The position numbers and the translations under genes were made by a program. Below are positions 17,084-26,588 of a DNA stretch of 46,267 bases, in pieces. How positions within the stretch are numbered: the stretch's first letter is position 1; each line of letters opens with the position of its first letter. This stretch comes from an uncultured Prevotellaceae bacterium (GTDB lineage: Bacteria; Bacteroidota; Bacteroidia; Bacteroidales; Bacteroidaceae): NCBI GenBank assembly GCA_946402905.1, contig CAMIYC010000025.1, positions 1 through 46,267 on the forward strand, in the 5' to 3' direction. Below the pieces are notes generated by a model that saw only the letters and a list, made by a program, of their open reading frames with translations, did no database searches and had not been told where the DNA came from.

Positions 17084-18799
17084 ATGACAGATATGAAAAA
17101 AATATTCAAACCTTTCATCGCATTGGTGGTTCTGGGCACGGTTTTCTCATGCTCAGAACTGAAAGATGATGACCATTATGGAAACGCTGAGACACAGATA
17201 TCCAATAATGAACTGAAAATCGTGGATGTGACTTCTGAGGAGTATATCAACGGAAGAAGTGACCTCTCCAATATGAACGAACTCTTCAAGTCGCAGGGAA
17301 TATACGACGAGCTTAAGAAGAAAGGACAACTGAGCACCATGCTCGTCGTCACCAACGACCATTTCAAAACGCCTGAAGACAAGATGGATTTCGTCACAAG
17401 GTCTCATGTCAGCGACATCTCTATTTCACCAGCCAACCTCGAAGACGGTACCAGGCTGATGATGTGGCATGGAAAATATGTCAATGTCTCCATCGATTCC
17501 TTAGGAAAAAACGGAGTCATCGTAGACCATATACTCTTCAACAATGGGGCTGTCAAAGAGGTGGTGAAAACCACAACGGGATACGTATATGTCATATCAG
17601 ATATGATTGAGACACCAACGTCTCTATACGATTTCATCAACGACCTCGACGATGACTATTCCATCTTCCGTGAAATGGTGCTCGCTTCCGGAGGAAGAGA
17701 GTTCGACCGAAACAACAGCAAGGCCATCGGAATCAACGACCAGGGTAATACCGTTTACGACTCGGTGTTCATCTATCGTAACACGTTCTTCGAGGCTGTC
17801 AATTTCGATATGAACTCTGAATCGCTCACCGCAACCATGCTGCTGCCTTCAAACAAGGTGATAGAAGACGCACTCAACGATGCACACCAGCGACTCCAGA
17901 ACTGGGACATGGAGAGAAGCGACAGTATCATGAAAGACTGGATACTCAAGTCGGCATTCTACAACAAAAGATATACCGCCAGCCAGATACAGACCGCTGA
18001 CTTGCAAGACCTCAAGAGCGTCTTCAACACTCAATGGCGTACGAACGTGCAGCAGGTCAACACCGCAGAGCCTATAGAACTGTCTAACGGTATTGTCTAT
18101 AAAATCACCAAACTGCATCTGCCCAACAACTTGCTCATGTATAGGCTGAAGGACTACTTCTACTATTATGAGAACTGCACCGATGAGCAGAAAGCCACCT
18201 ACTTCAAAGCCGTCAATCTCAATTTCAAGGAGTGCAACACGGAGGTGACGGCATGGTCGCCGCTGCCGGGAGTATGGCCCTATCACGAAAACCGTATCGT
18301 TAGGTTCGATAAACCTTCCGAAATCGCTGATGCTGATGGATTCCAACTCGACTTCACACCCGTCAAACTCAATGACGACGGCACCGTCAGACCTTATCTC
18401 TTCCCACCGGGAGCATACCGGTTTGCCATGGGTTCCGTACAAAACCAAAACCTCGACATCATGGTCATCATCCTCATCAACGGACAGGAGATCACACGCA
18501 CCAGGACTATCAGATGGAGCACCTCTACAGAGTTCCATTATGACAGAGGTACCACACTGTCTAATACGCATCCAGAAGGATACGACGCCACATACGTAAG
18601 GGAAGTGGGAGGCAACAGCAAGGCTGCCAACTACGACACCGACGGCGGACAGATGATGGAAGAACTGGTGATACCGGATGTCAATGGAGACGGCTCTCCC
18701 GTGCAAATCACTATGCGTATCAACTGCAACAACTGGGAGGGCAAAACCAACGTGAAATTCCATCACTGGTGCCTGAGACCGACGACAAACAATTATTAA
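17084..18799 (+). CDS. Second FAS1-like lipoprotein with C-terminal beta domain
   Basis: A 571-residue lipoprotein starting at ATG 17084 (MTDMKKIF; MKKIF at 17093 is equally possible). The lipobox VFSC gives Cys23, followed by CSELKDDDHY, the same C-x4-DDDHY spacing as in the first gene of the cluster. Degenerate fasciclin-like units are seen at about 60-190 (LFKSQGIYDELKKKGQLSTM, VVTNDHF, YVYVISDMIETP) and about 190-360 (LYDFINDLDDDYSIFREMV, TATMLLPSNKVIEDAL). The C-terminal 190 residues are beta-rich (PPGAYRFAMGSVQ, IMVIILINGQEI) and end NVKFHHWCLRP, like the tail of the preceding protein. Probably part of the same surface complex; ligand unknown. Confidence 0.75.
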   Translation: MTDMKKIFKPFIALVVLGTVFSCSELKDDDHYGNAETQISNNELKIVDVTSEEYINGRSDLSNMNELFKSQGIYDELKKKGQLSTMLVVTNDHFKTPEDKMDFVTRSHVSDISISPANLEDGTRLMMWHGKYVNVSIDSLGKNGVIVDHILFNNGAVKEVVKTTTGYVYVISDMIETPTSLYDFINDLDDDYSIFREMVLASGGREFDRNNSKAIGINDQGNTVYDSVFIYRNTFFEAVNFDMNSESLTATMLLPSNKVIEDALNDAHQRLQNWDMERSDSIMKDWILKSAFYNKRYTASQIQTADLQDLKSVFNTQWRTNVQQVNTAEPIELSNGIVYKITKLHLPNNLLMYRLKDYFYYYENCTDEQKATYFKAVNLNFKECNTEVTAWSPLPGVWPYHENRIVRFDKPSEIADADGFQLDFTPVKLNDDGTVRPYLFPPGAYRFAMGSVQNQNLDIMVIILINGQEITRTRTIRWSTSTEFHYDRGTTLSNTHPEGYDATYVREVGGNSKAANYDTDGGQMMEELVIPDVNGDGSPVQITMRINCNNWEGKTNVKFHHWCLRPTTNNY

Positions 18800-18821
18800 T
18801 CTTCCGAACAGCAATATAAGT

Positions 18822-21800
18822 ATGAGTAATAATATAAAGAAAATTACAGTGTGCCTGGCCATGATGGCGGCAGCGGTGGTGAGCGCTTCTGCACAACAGG
18901 TCAGCGGACGTGTCTTTTCATCTACTGGACAGCCCGTCGTCGACGCACTCGTGTCAAGCAACGGGTGCCAGACCGTAAGGACCAACGACGAGGGCAATTT
19001 CACCATTGAAGGGGTGAAGAAGGGAAACGCACTGCATGTGATGCACGACGGCTTCTATCAGCGCACCATATATCTCTACGACGAGAGTGTCTCGCAGCTG
19101 AATATCTACATGGTGGAGGAAAACAGGACAAGATACAACGAGACTACCGTCACACCGTTTGCTACCACTTCCGGTGACCAAACCGCACATCAGATGACCA
19201 ATCTCAACCGAAAGGATTTCGCTCTCGGATCTCTGTCTATAGACAATGCACTCAAAGGCGAGGTCGCCGGACTCCAGGTCGTCAATAAAAGTGGTATGAC
19301 CGGAGAAGGCTCGTTCATGCAGCTCAGAGGCGTGAGGTCGCTCATGGCCGACAATACACCGCTCATTGTCATCAACGGTGTGCCATATATGCCCGATGCC
19401 AATCTCAGCCAGATCATAGGAGGCTATTCCAGGTCTTTCTTCCAGGCGCTCAACAACCTCGATATACGCAACATCACCGTGCTCAAAGGTGCCGAGGCAG
19501 CCGCCTATGGCTCTATCGGTGCCAACGGCGTCATCATGATCGAGACCGACCAGGCCATTTCCTCCGACATGAACACGCGCATCACATTCTCTGCCATCGC
19601 CGGCATGAATTGGAACTCTAAGCGCATACCTCTCATGAAATCGTCTGACTACAAAAACTATCTCAGCGATATCGCACTCACTTACTATCCCAACATGGAG
19701 GCCTTCTTCAACGACTTCAACTTCCTCAGCGACCAGGAGGCCAACAAGTCCTACCTCTATCAGTATGATACCGACTGGCAGGATGAAATCTACCGCAACA
19801 GCTCTACCATGGATTATCTCTTCAGGGTCGAGGGTGGTGACAACATTGCCAAGTATAATATCTCGTTGGGCTATATGGGTGATCAGGGTACGATCAAAAA
19901 TACCAACAGCGACCGCTATAATGCGCAAATCAACGCATCCGTTCTGGTGAGCAAGAATTTCGAGGTCAGGGCAAATGTCAACACTGCTTATCTCAAAGGC
20001 AAGTACCAGGAGCAGGGTATGTCGCTCGAGACCAACCCGATGCTGGCAGCATACAGGCATTCGCCGCTGTTGAGCCCATATAAGAGCGACCTCTATGGAA
20101 ACCTCATCAACACGTATGCCAGCTATTGGTACGGAGCCATACAAAACGAAGACTTCATCGTCAGTAACCCGCTCTCACTGGTCAGCTCCATGGCTGGCAA
20201 GAACAGACAGTATGACATGAACACAAAGATACATCTCATCTACACGCCGGTCAGAAACCTTACACTCAACGCTATCGTGGGCATGTATTATAACTACAAC
20301 CAGGAAGAGGCTTTCATACCGGGCATCAACAATGAGGATATCGTCCCGCTCTTTGATCAGTTCGGACAGTCTGACAATACCATCAGGGTCGGCACAAACC
20401 ATACATTCAATATGTTCTATAATGTCAACGCCGCATATAAATGGAATATCGGGGAGACACATAAATTCGGATTCAATGCAGGATGGCAGGCCATGACCAC
20501 TTCGTATGAGTATGACGCAGGATTCGGACGTAACTCCAACAACGACTTCTACCAGACCCTCGGCGATGCGCAGTCTCTTGGAAAATACTTCTCAGGCTAC
20601 AATAACAAATGGAACTGGATGAACATCTATGCACATGCAGACTGGACTTTCCGCAACTTGGTGAAAGTCGGATTCACCGCAGCCTACGACGGTGCATCGT
20701 CGGTGGGGAAAGACGCTACGCGCATGACGTTCTATCCTGCAGCTGATGTGGTGTTCATGGCCAAAAACTTGCCAGGACTAAGCACCTCTGACTGGTTGGA
20801 CAAACTCAATGTCTATGCCAACTATACCATGACGGGTAATAGCAGGTTCTCGTCCAAATATGGAAAATACTATTATACGTCAAATCCTTACCAGACCATT
20901 TCTGGCATCGTAAGGGCCAATGTGCCAAGTACTGACCTCAAGGCAGAAACCGACCGCACCATCAACGTGGGAGTGGAAGCCGCACTCTTGAGGCACCGCG
21001 TCAATATCGGTATCGGATACTATGCTACGAAGGCTACGGATGTGCTCATCTCTGGCAATAGGTCTCCGATACTCGGCTCAAGTGCATACTACAGTAATGA
21101 GGCGGAACTGGAGTCGAAGGGCATAGAACTGTCGCTCGCAGTGTCGCCCGTCTATGGCAGAAACTTCAGATGGACCATCGGAGGAACACTCACTACGCTG
21201 AGTAATCAGGTCAAGTCGCTGGGGGCTCTCTCTGAAATCGTCTCCAATCTTGACGATCATGCACAGATCGTCACCAGGGTAGGGGAGAATCCCTACAACT
21301 TCTATGGACTGAAGGCACTGGGGATATTCAAAACCACGGCTGAAGCCGAGGCTGCCAACCTGATGGCTAACGGACAGAAATTCGTGGCCGGCGACGTACA
21401 TTACAAAGACAAGAATGGAGACGGCGTCATCGATGCTGACGACAGAGAAATCATAGGTTCTGCCACACCCGATTTCTTCGGCTCTTTCTTCACAAGGCTG
21501 GAATACAAAAACTTTGCGCTCGACATGACGTTTGCCTATTCGGTGGGCAATGATGCTTACAATGCTGTCAGACGCATCACTGAGTCGTCCAACGACTTCT
21601 CCAATCAGGCTACTTCTGTCAGCCGTAGGTGGCTCATGGAAGGACAGGACACGGATATGCCACGCGTCAGATACAATGACAGGGTGGGCAACAACGCCTT
21701 CAGCGACCGGTGGATAGAAGACGCTGGATATATCAAACTGAGAGACATCACGCTGAGCTACACCTGGAATAAACCGATATGGAATTTTATACAGGGAGGG

Positions 21801-21959
21801 ACGCTCTTCGTCACCGGACAGAACCTCTTCTGTATCACCGACTATTTAGGACTGGATCCTGAGTTCGCTTTCTCAAATAGTCCTCTCATGCAGGGAGTCG
21901 ACTATGCCAAGGCCACGGCACCACGGGCAGTGAAAGTGGGAGTGAATCTGAAATTCTAA
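18822..21959 (+). CDS. SusC/RagA-family TonB-dependent transporter 2
   Basis: A 1045-residue outer-membrane transporter: signal peptide about 1-24 (VVSASAQQ), short carboxypeptidase-regulatory-like domain (about 26-100; VSGRVFSSTGQPVVDALV, VRTNDEGNFTIEGV), plug (about 125-245; IDNALKGEVAGLQVV, FMQLRGVRSL, PLIVINGVPY, IRNITVLKGAEAAAYG, ANGVIMIETD) and barrel ending RAVKVGVNLKF. The plug motifs are less canonical than in SusC 1 (MQLRG for IRIRG, AEAAAYG for DASATAIYG), so it is a distant paralogue, not a recent duplicate. It is 22 bases after the second FAS1-like lipoprotein and 30 bases before its SusD partner. Confidence 0.93.
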   Translation: MSNNIKKITVCLAMMAAAVVSASAQQVSGRVFSSTGQPVVDALVSSNGCQTVRTNDEGNFTIEGVKKGNALHVMHDGFYQRTIYLYDESVSQLNIYMVEENRTRYNETTVTPFATTSGDQTAHQMTNLNRKDFALGSLSIDNALKGEVAGLQVVNKSGMTGEGSFMQLRGVRSLMADNTPLIVINGVPYMPDANLSQIIGGYSRSFFQALNNLDIRNITVLKGAEAAAYGSIGANGVIMIETDQAISSDMNTRITFSAIAGMNWNSKRIPLMKSSDYKNYLSDIALTYYPNMEAFFNDFNFLSDQEANKSYLYQYDTDWQDEIYRNSSTMDYLFRVEGGDNIAKYNISLGYMGDQGTIKNTNSDRYNAQINASVLVSKNFEVRANVNTAYLKGKYQEQGMSLETNPMLAAYRHSPLLSPYKSDLYGNLINTYASYWYGAIQNEDFIVSNPLSLVSSMAGKNRQYDMNTKIHLIYTPVRNLTLNAIVGMYYNYNQEEAFIPGINNEDIVPLFDQFGQSDNTIRVGTNHTFNMFYNVNAAYKWNIGETHKFGFNAGWQAMTTSYEYDAGFGRNSNNDFYQTLGDAQSLGKYFSGYNNKWNWMNIYAHADWTFRNLVKVGFTAAYDGASSVGKDATRMTFYPAADVVFMAKNLPGLSTSDWLDKLNVYANYTMTGNSRFSSKYGKYYYTSNPYQTISGIVRANVPSTDLKAETDRTINVGVEAALLRHRVNIGIGYYATKATDVLISGNRSPILGSSAYYSNEAELESKGIELSLAVSPVYGRNFRWTIGGTLTTLSNQVKSLGALSEIVSNLDDHAQIVTRVGENPYNFYGLKALGIFKTTAEAEAANLMANGQKFVAGDVHYKDKNGDGVIDADDREIIGSATPDFFGSFFTRLEYKNFALDMTFAYSVGNDAYNAVRRITESSNDFSNQATSVSRRWLMEGQDTDMPRVRYNDRVGNNAFSDRWIEDAGYIKLRDITLSYTWNKPIWNFIQGGTLFVTGQNLFCITDYLGLDPEFAFSNSPLMQGVDYAKATAPRAVKVGVNLKF

Positions 21960-21989
21960 TCTTGAACCAACAAAAAGAAAACAAGGAAT

Positions 21990-23735
21990 ATGAAACTGAT
22001 ATATCACATCATTTGCGCCATTTGTGTCATCACTGGCATGTCGATGATGACGTCATGCTCCGATTTCTGGGACCCGGAGACCGACGATGAGTTCAAAGGC
22101 GACGACGGATTTACCAGCAATACGGAGATGTACACGGGTTTCTTGGGCATCATGACCAAGATGCAGGCTGTCGGCGATAAGGAAATATTGCTCACAGAGA
22201 CAAGAGGGGAACTCATCGAACCCACCGAGGACTCCAGCAATGAACTGATCGCCCTCAATCAGTATGACGACAACCTCCAGACCAACTCTTATGCCAACCC
22301 TCAGGGCTATTACGAGGTGGTCATCGCATGCAACGACTATCTGAAGAATATGAGGGAGTATAAGTCGAGACCAAATGTCGATCAGACGGCTTGGAATGCA
22401 TTGGCTGTGTCGGCTCTCCGCACCAAAGTGTGGGCATACAAAACCCTGGCTGAGATCTATGGCAAAGCGGTATGGTTCGACGATGCCATCACCGAGGTGA
22501 CTGAAATCAAGGAGGGCGAAAAATTCCACATGATGCAGCTGCCTCAGCTGGTCGACAAGTGCCTGGCCACACTCGATGAGGGCTTCGACGGGGTCTCTGC
22601 CGACCTGGAGATCGACTGGTACGAATGGCTCGATCCTACTCATAGCGTCAGCCTGTCAAGCAGCCAGTATCGTAAGTGGAACTATATGGTGCCGCCTTAT
22701 GCCGGACTGTATGCCGAGCTCTGCCTGTGGAAGGGGGCAGTGCTCAATGCGGAGTCGCAGGATGCCACCGAGTATTATCAAAAAGCTGCCGACTTGCTGC
22801 TCGCTGCATTGGGCAAGCAAATCAATGTCACATCCGATCCTGGATCGAATGTATATTGGCTGCCATCAGCGGCAACACCTGGACACTACAGCCCGATTTG
22901 GAACAACAGCCAGCCCTATCCTTACGAGGCTGTATCTGCCATCATCTACGACTATACCAACAATCAGACCAACACGCTCTTGAAGCATTTCTCCAATGAA
23001 TACCCCAACCAGTATCTGTTGAGACCTTCAGCCAAGGCAAAGGAGCATTTCCTCAACCCGGAATTCAATCCCGGAGCATCCACCAACGACACAAGATACA
23101 AATGTGTATTCGGCACTTCCAATGGGCAGGACTATATCTCTAAGTTCAGACCTGTAGGAAGCACGGCAAGGGTCAATGCTTATCAAGACGACTGCCACAT
23201 CTATGTCTATAGAGCCACTCAATATCATCTGATGCTCTGCGAGGCTCTCAACCACCTCAAACGGTTTATCGCCATGAACGCTGTCTTCAACTCTGGAGTC
23301 AAGGCTGGAGAGGGCGACGACTGCTTCCATCCGGAAATGGCTGAGTGGAAAGGCTTCGCAAGCACCGTAGACCCCACCAAGTGCGACTGGACTGGGACGG
23401 CCAACTTCGGCACAAGAAGATACCCGTCGCTCGGCTTAAGAGGATGTTTCACCGGACTCATCAGCCGACCTGTCAAAGACAATACTCATGAACTGGGAGA
23501 GGGGGGCACCATGAGGTTCAACGACCTCGCACTTCTTGACGAAGCCATGCTTGAATTCGCCGCCGAAGGAAAAGTCTATCCGATGATGAACCGTATGGCC
23601 GTCCGCTACAACGACCTCTCTATCGTCGCCGACCGCGTGTGTGGCAAGTATCAGGATGAGGCGCTTGCAGCTACAGTGCGCTCCAAAATCATGGCCGGAG
23701 CCAACTGGGTGCCTTTCGACTTGCAATTCCAGTAG
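21990..23735 (+). CDS. SusD/RagB-family ligand-binding lipoprotein 2
   Basis: A 581-residue lipoprotein with lipobox MTSC (Cys23) and the opening CSDFWDPETDDEF. Helical TPR-like segments typical of SusD are visible (LRTKVWAYKTLAEIYGKAVWF, VPPYAGLYAELCLWKGAVLN, YHLMLCEALNHL) and the C-terminal part has DLALLDEAMLEFAAEGKVYPMMNRMAVRYND, equivalent to the usual SusD EER(x)FEGKRWxDLxR stretch. It is the partner of SusC 2. It ends the tightly spaced part of the cluster; a hairpin follows directly after the stop codon. Confidence 0.92.
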   Translation: MKLIYHIICAICVITGMSMMTSCSDFWDPETDDEFKGDDGFTSNTEMYTGFLGIMTKMQAVGDKEILLTETRGELIEPTEDSSNELIALNQYDDNLQTNSYANPQGYYEVVIACNDYLKNMREYKSRPNVDQTAWNALAVSALRTKVWAYKTLAEIYGKAVWFDDAITEVTEIKEGEKFHMMQLPQLVDKCLATLDEGFDGVSADLEIDWYEWLDPTHSVSLSSSQYRKWNYMVPPYAGLYAELCLWKGAVLNAESQDATEYYQKAADLLLAALGKQINVTSDPGSNVYWLPSAATPGHYSPIWNNSQPYPYEAVSAIIYDYTNNQTNTLLKHFSNEYPNQYLLRPSAKAKEHFLNPEFNPGASTNDTRYKCVFGTSNGQDYISKFRPVGSTARVNAYQDDCHIYVYRATQYHLMLCEALNHLKRFIAMNAVFNSGVKAGEGDDCFHPEMAEWKGFASTVDPTKCDWTGTANFGTRRYPSLGLRGCFTGLISRPVKDNTHELGEGGTMRFNDLALLDEAMLEFAAEGKVYPMMNRMAVRYNDLSIVADRVCGKYQDEALAATVRSKIMAGANWVPFDLQFQ

Positions 23736-23756
23736 TGGGCAGCCTGGTGCTGCCCA
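23736..23756 (+). terminator. Hairpin directly after the second SusD gene
   Basis: TGGGCAGC-CTGGT-GCTGCCCA is a perfect 8-bp stem starting at the base after the stop codon. It is followed by a run of eight C, not T, so it may act as a partial terminator or mRNA-end stabiliser that sets lower or separate expression of the next gene. Confidence 0.5.
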
Positions 23757-23763
23757 CCCCCCC

Positions 23764-23811
23764 CTAGTAAAACTAGTCTCTCTAGGAATACTAATCCTAC
23801 TAGGAATACTA
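23764..23811. repeat. Short repeats between SusD 2 and the secreted protein gene
   Basis: CTAGT-AAA-ACTAG (23764-23776) is a small palindrome. It is followed by two exact copies of CTAGGAATACTA at 23782-23793 and 23800-23811, 18 bases apart. Such phased repeats could be operator half sites. No TAnnTTTG element is seen before the next gene. Confidence 0.4.
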
Positions 23812-23851
23812 TCCCTCTGATGATCCATTATAAACCTTATAAAAACCAACA

Positions 23852-26560
23852 ATGATGAAAAAATTCTTTACTCTAACCCTTTCTCTCGTCCTGGCTCTGA
23901 CAGCCAGCGCACAGGAGACTTATCGAAAATCGTGGGACTTCACCAAGTGGAGTGCTGCTACGGTTGAGAATTTGAAGGCGGAGGCTGCCAAAGGTCCAAC
24001 TACCGGAGCGTGGTCGGATGTGGAAAAAAGCTCTGCCACTGAACCCACCGAACTCTCTAAGGACAACTGCTTCTGGGAGGTGACCGCACAAGGCAATGCC
24101 GATGGCGCTACGCTGCAGGCCAACGGCGTGAATATTCCCGAACTGGAGGGCCTGCTCTACACCAACACTACCGCACGCTCTCTCGCCATCGCCGTCAATT
24201 ACATTGAGCCCAATGCCGGAAGTGGATTCGGTCCATACCAGGGCGCTTCTTATCTCTGGCTCGGAAGCTCAAAGAAAAACTATTTCGTCATACCTCATGT
24301 GGCACCTGGTACTACCATCAAAATGGGTGTGGAGTCGCATAAACTCACCGATGCCCGTGGCGTACAGCTCTATCTGGGCCATGGCACCAGCGGCACTCAG
24401 CTCCTGGGTCCTGACGGCAATGCAGTAGGTGCTCCTACTACGTATCAGGATCAGGAATGGGTCGTGCCCACCGATGCGGCCGACACACCCAATGAAGACG
24501 GCACATACGATATCCAGATCTACAATACCAACGGTTGCCATATCTATTATATCACCGTGGGTGAGGGCGACTCTCCACATGTGGAGGAAGCCAAGAAGAT
24601 CGGTTATCTCTTCAATGCAAGTGTCGACGACGATCTGGCCTACGCTTTCATCAGCGGCGACAACCGCTTTGACGTGACAGACATCAATGTGGCCGAGACA
24701 CAGCCCTCTGTCGAGGAACTCCAGGCCTACGACGCTGTGGTCATCAGTCCTACTATCGGTGCCGATAATGCCTATCTGCCTACCATCAGGAAGGCCATCG
24801 CTTATGTGCCTATCCTCAACCTCAACCCCAATATCTACCAGGCTCTGGGGCTTGGCAGCGCAGTGGCTACATCCACCAATGTGCTCACCGTCACTGATGC
24901 TACCAATGCTGCTTTCGAGGGATTCGACGTCGAGGCAGGCATCGAACTGATCACCGAGGGTGGTATCACTGGCGTACAGCTGGGCGACTACTTCGCTAAT
25001 GACGCTGTCTTGGCAACGGCCGGAGAGACGGTGGCCATGCACATGCACAACAAGACACGCAACGCATATATGTTGCTGCCCATCACACTCGAGGATATGA
25101 CGCGTATCTCTGAGACGGCTATCGTCAGTCTGCCCTCACAGGCTCTCGCCGTAGTGGCCGATACCAAAAACACGGTACTGCCCGTCAGCAAACCCAATAT
25201 CCAGCAAGCATTTGAGGATGGACAGACAGTGGTCACCATCACCGCAGCCAATTCCACAGCCATCTATTACACCGTCGATGGCACCGATCCTACTACTGCC
25301 AGCACTCTCTATACTGAGCCGTTCACACTCACTGCTGCCGCCACAGTCAAGGCTTTCGGCGTGGGTGACGGCTATCTCGACAGCGAGATTGCCGAGGCTG
25401 CTGTCATCATCAAGGACAAAGCTGCCGCACCCACCTTCGCCGTGGCGCGTGAGGCTGGCAAGTCGGTGGTCACCATCACCGGTACCACAGAGGGAACCAC
25501 CATCTATTACAACTTCAACAACAGCAATGTCATCACCGAGTCGGCTGTCTATACAGAGCCTGTAGAAATCACCACTCCGGCTGCCATCTATGCCTTCGCA
25601 GCTGGCGGCGACTACTTGCCGTCTGAGGTGGCAAGCAAGTTCGTGGGTGTCGACGGCATCGACAACACCACCATCCGCTGGGATGTGATGGCTCACTTCG
25701 ACGCCAACGCTGACGACTGGAAGGGCAAAGGTCAGCAGACCGACGAGTCTGGAGCTATCATCAACGCCAACTATCTCTTTACATGGGGTAAGAACGCCGG
25801 CAATTACTACGACTATGACCAGCCCATCGGTAGCGTGGTCGGTTCAGAGGGACAGGATTCCACCGTCTACGCTGTGGCAGCACCCGAGACCCTGGAGGCC
25901 AACGGCTGGGTGGCCAAGTCGCGCGGCCAGGTGATGACCTGGGAGAGCCTCAACCTGGGCTACAACATTGGCGACACCAGCATGCGCAATCCTGACTCTG
26001 CCGACGACGTGATTGGCGCCAACGACACCCAGGGTATCACTGCCAACGCCCTGACCTTCGGCAAGCAGCCTACCGACGGCCCATTCAACGCTTCTCTGGA
26101 GACGACAGACAAATACCAGGCTCCGTTCAACGTGATCGTCTATGCCGGCAACGGTAACGAAGGACAGATACCGACCATGCAGATTGAAGTCTCTGCCGAC
26201 GGCGAGAACTGGACGAAGATCGGCGACGTGGACTACTCGCTCATCCGTCGCAACTGGAAGCGCACCTGCGTGAGCTACGAGGGCACCGACCAGGTGTATG
26301 TGCGCATCCTGCACACCGCCGCCAAGTCGAGCGGCCAGATCTATGACATCTACGTGATGAACAACGGCGAGTATTCCCGCCAGTACTCTGAGGCCGCCCT
26401 CGACGGCATCGCCACCGTGCAGCCCGCCGGCGACATCGTGCGCACCGAGATCTACACCACCAACGGCAGCCGCGTAGGCAGCATGGTGAAAGGCATCAAC
26501 ATCATCCGCCGCACCTACGCCAATGGCGTGGTCAAGACCTCAAAGGTCATCGTGAGATAA
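23852..26560 (+). CDS. Secreted multidomain protein with chitobiase-like repeats and type IX tail (copy A)
   Basis: A 902-residue protein (start at 23852 or the adjacent ATG 23855). Signal peptide about 1-20 (LALTASAQ); N-terminal beta-rich domain opening with WDFTKWSAATVENL (about 25-245); a Rossmann-like alpha/beta domain (about 248-440; KKIGYLFNASVDDDLAYAF, YDAVVISPTI); two CHB_HEX_C-type beta units (about 463-520, IYYTVDGTDPTTAS; about 530-600, TIYYNFNNSN); a beta-sandwich-like region (about 605-850); and a C-terminal Por secretion tail (TTNGSRVGSMVKGINIIRR...KVIVR) that directs type IX export and surface anchoring. No catalytic motif is recognised. Its C-terminal 400 residues are nearly identical to the protein encoded at 37231-39876. 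Confidence 0.85.
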   Translation: MMKKFFTLTLSLVLALTASAQETYRKSWDFTKWSAATVENLKAEAAKGPTTGAWSDVEKSSATEPTELSKDNCFWEVTAQGNADGATLQANGVNIPELEGLLYTNTTARSLAIAVNYIEPNAGSGFGPYQGASYLWLGSSKKNYFVIPHVAPGTTIKMGVESHKLTDARGVQLYLGHGTSGTQLLGPDGNAVGAPTTYQDQEWVVPTDAADTPNEDGTYDIQIYNTNGCHIYYITVGEGDSPHVEEAKKIGYLFNASVDDDLAYAFISGDNRFDVTDINVAETQPSVEELQAYDAVVISPTIGADNAYLPTIRKAIAYVPILNLNPNIYQALGLGSAVATSTNVLTVTDATNAAFEGFDVEAGIELITEGGITGVQLGDYFANDAVLATAGETVAMHMHNKTRNAYMLLPITLEDMTRISETAIVSLPSQALAVVADTKNTVLPVSKPNIQQAFEDGQTVVTITAANSTAIYYTVDGTDPTTASTLYTEPFTLTAAATVKAFGVGDGYLDSEIAEAAVIIKDKAAAPTFAVAREAGKSVVTITGTTEGTTIYYNFNNSNVITESAVYTEPVEITTPAAIYAFAAGGDYLPSEVASKFVGVDGIDNTTIRWDVMAHFDANADDWKGKGQQTDESGAIINANYLFTWGKNAGNYYDYDQPIGSVVGSEGQDSTVYAVAAPETLEANGWVAKSRGQVMTWESLNLGYNIGDTSMRNPDSADDVIGANDTQGITANALTFGKQPTDGPFNASLETTDKYQAPFNVIVYAGNGNEGQIPTMQIEVSADGENWTKIGDVDYSLIRRNWKRTCVSYEGTDQVYVRILHTAAKSSGQIYDIYVMNNGEYSRQYSEAALDGIATVQPAGDIVRTEIYTTNGSRVGSMVKGINIIRRTYANGVVKTSKVIVR
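25430..26560. repeat. Arm A of a large inverted repeat (paralogous gene ends)
   Basis: This segment is near-identical, in opposite orientation, to 37231-38370. Within it 26201-26514 is identical base for base to the reverse complement of 37277-37590 (314 bases, compared by eye). Identity falls towards the 5' side and in the last 45 bases. The segment is visibly more GC-rich than the neighbouring genes. Confidence 0.85.
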
Positions 26561-26588
26561 TCACGATTCAGATAGCCTCTTTACAGGA

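Noticed and set aside
17849..20144. Long minus-strand open frames (385 and 396 codons) across the third lipoprotein and SusC 2
   Set aside because: Both lie fully antisense to well-supported genes and overlap each other; the translations resemble no family.
23757..23764. Phase-variable poly-C tract
   Set aside because: Eight C in an intergenic position, not in a reading frame and not clearly between promoter elements; slippage cannot be judged from one sequence.
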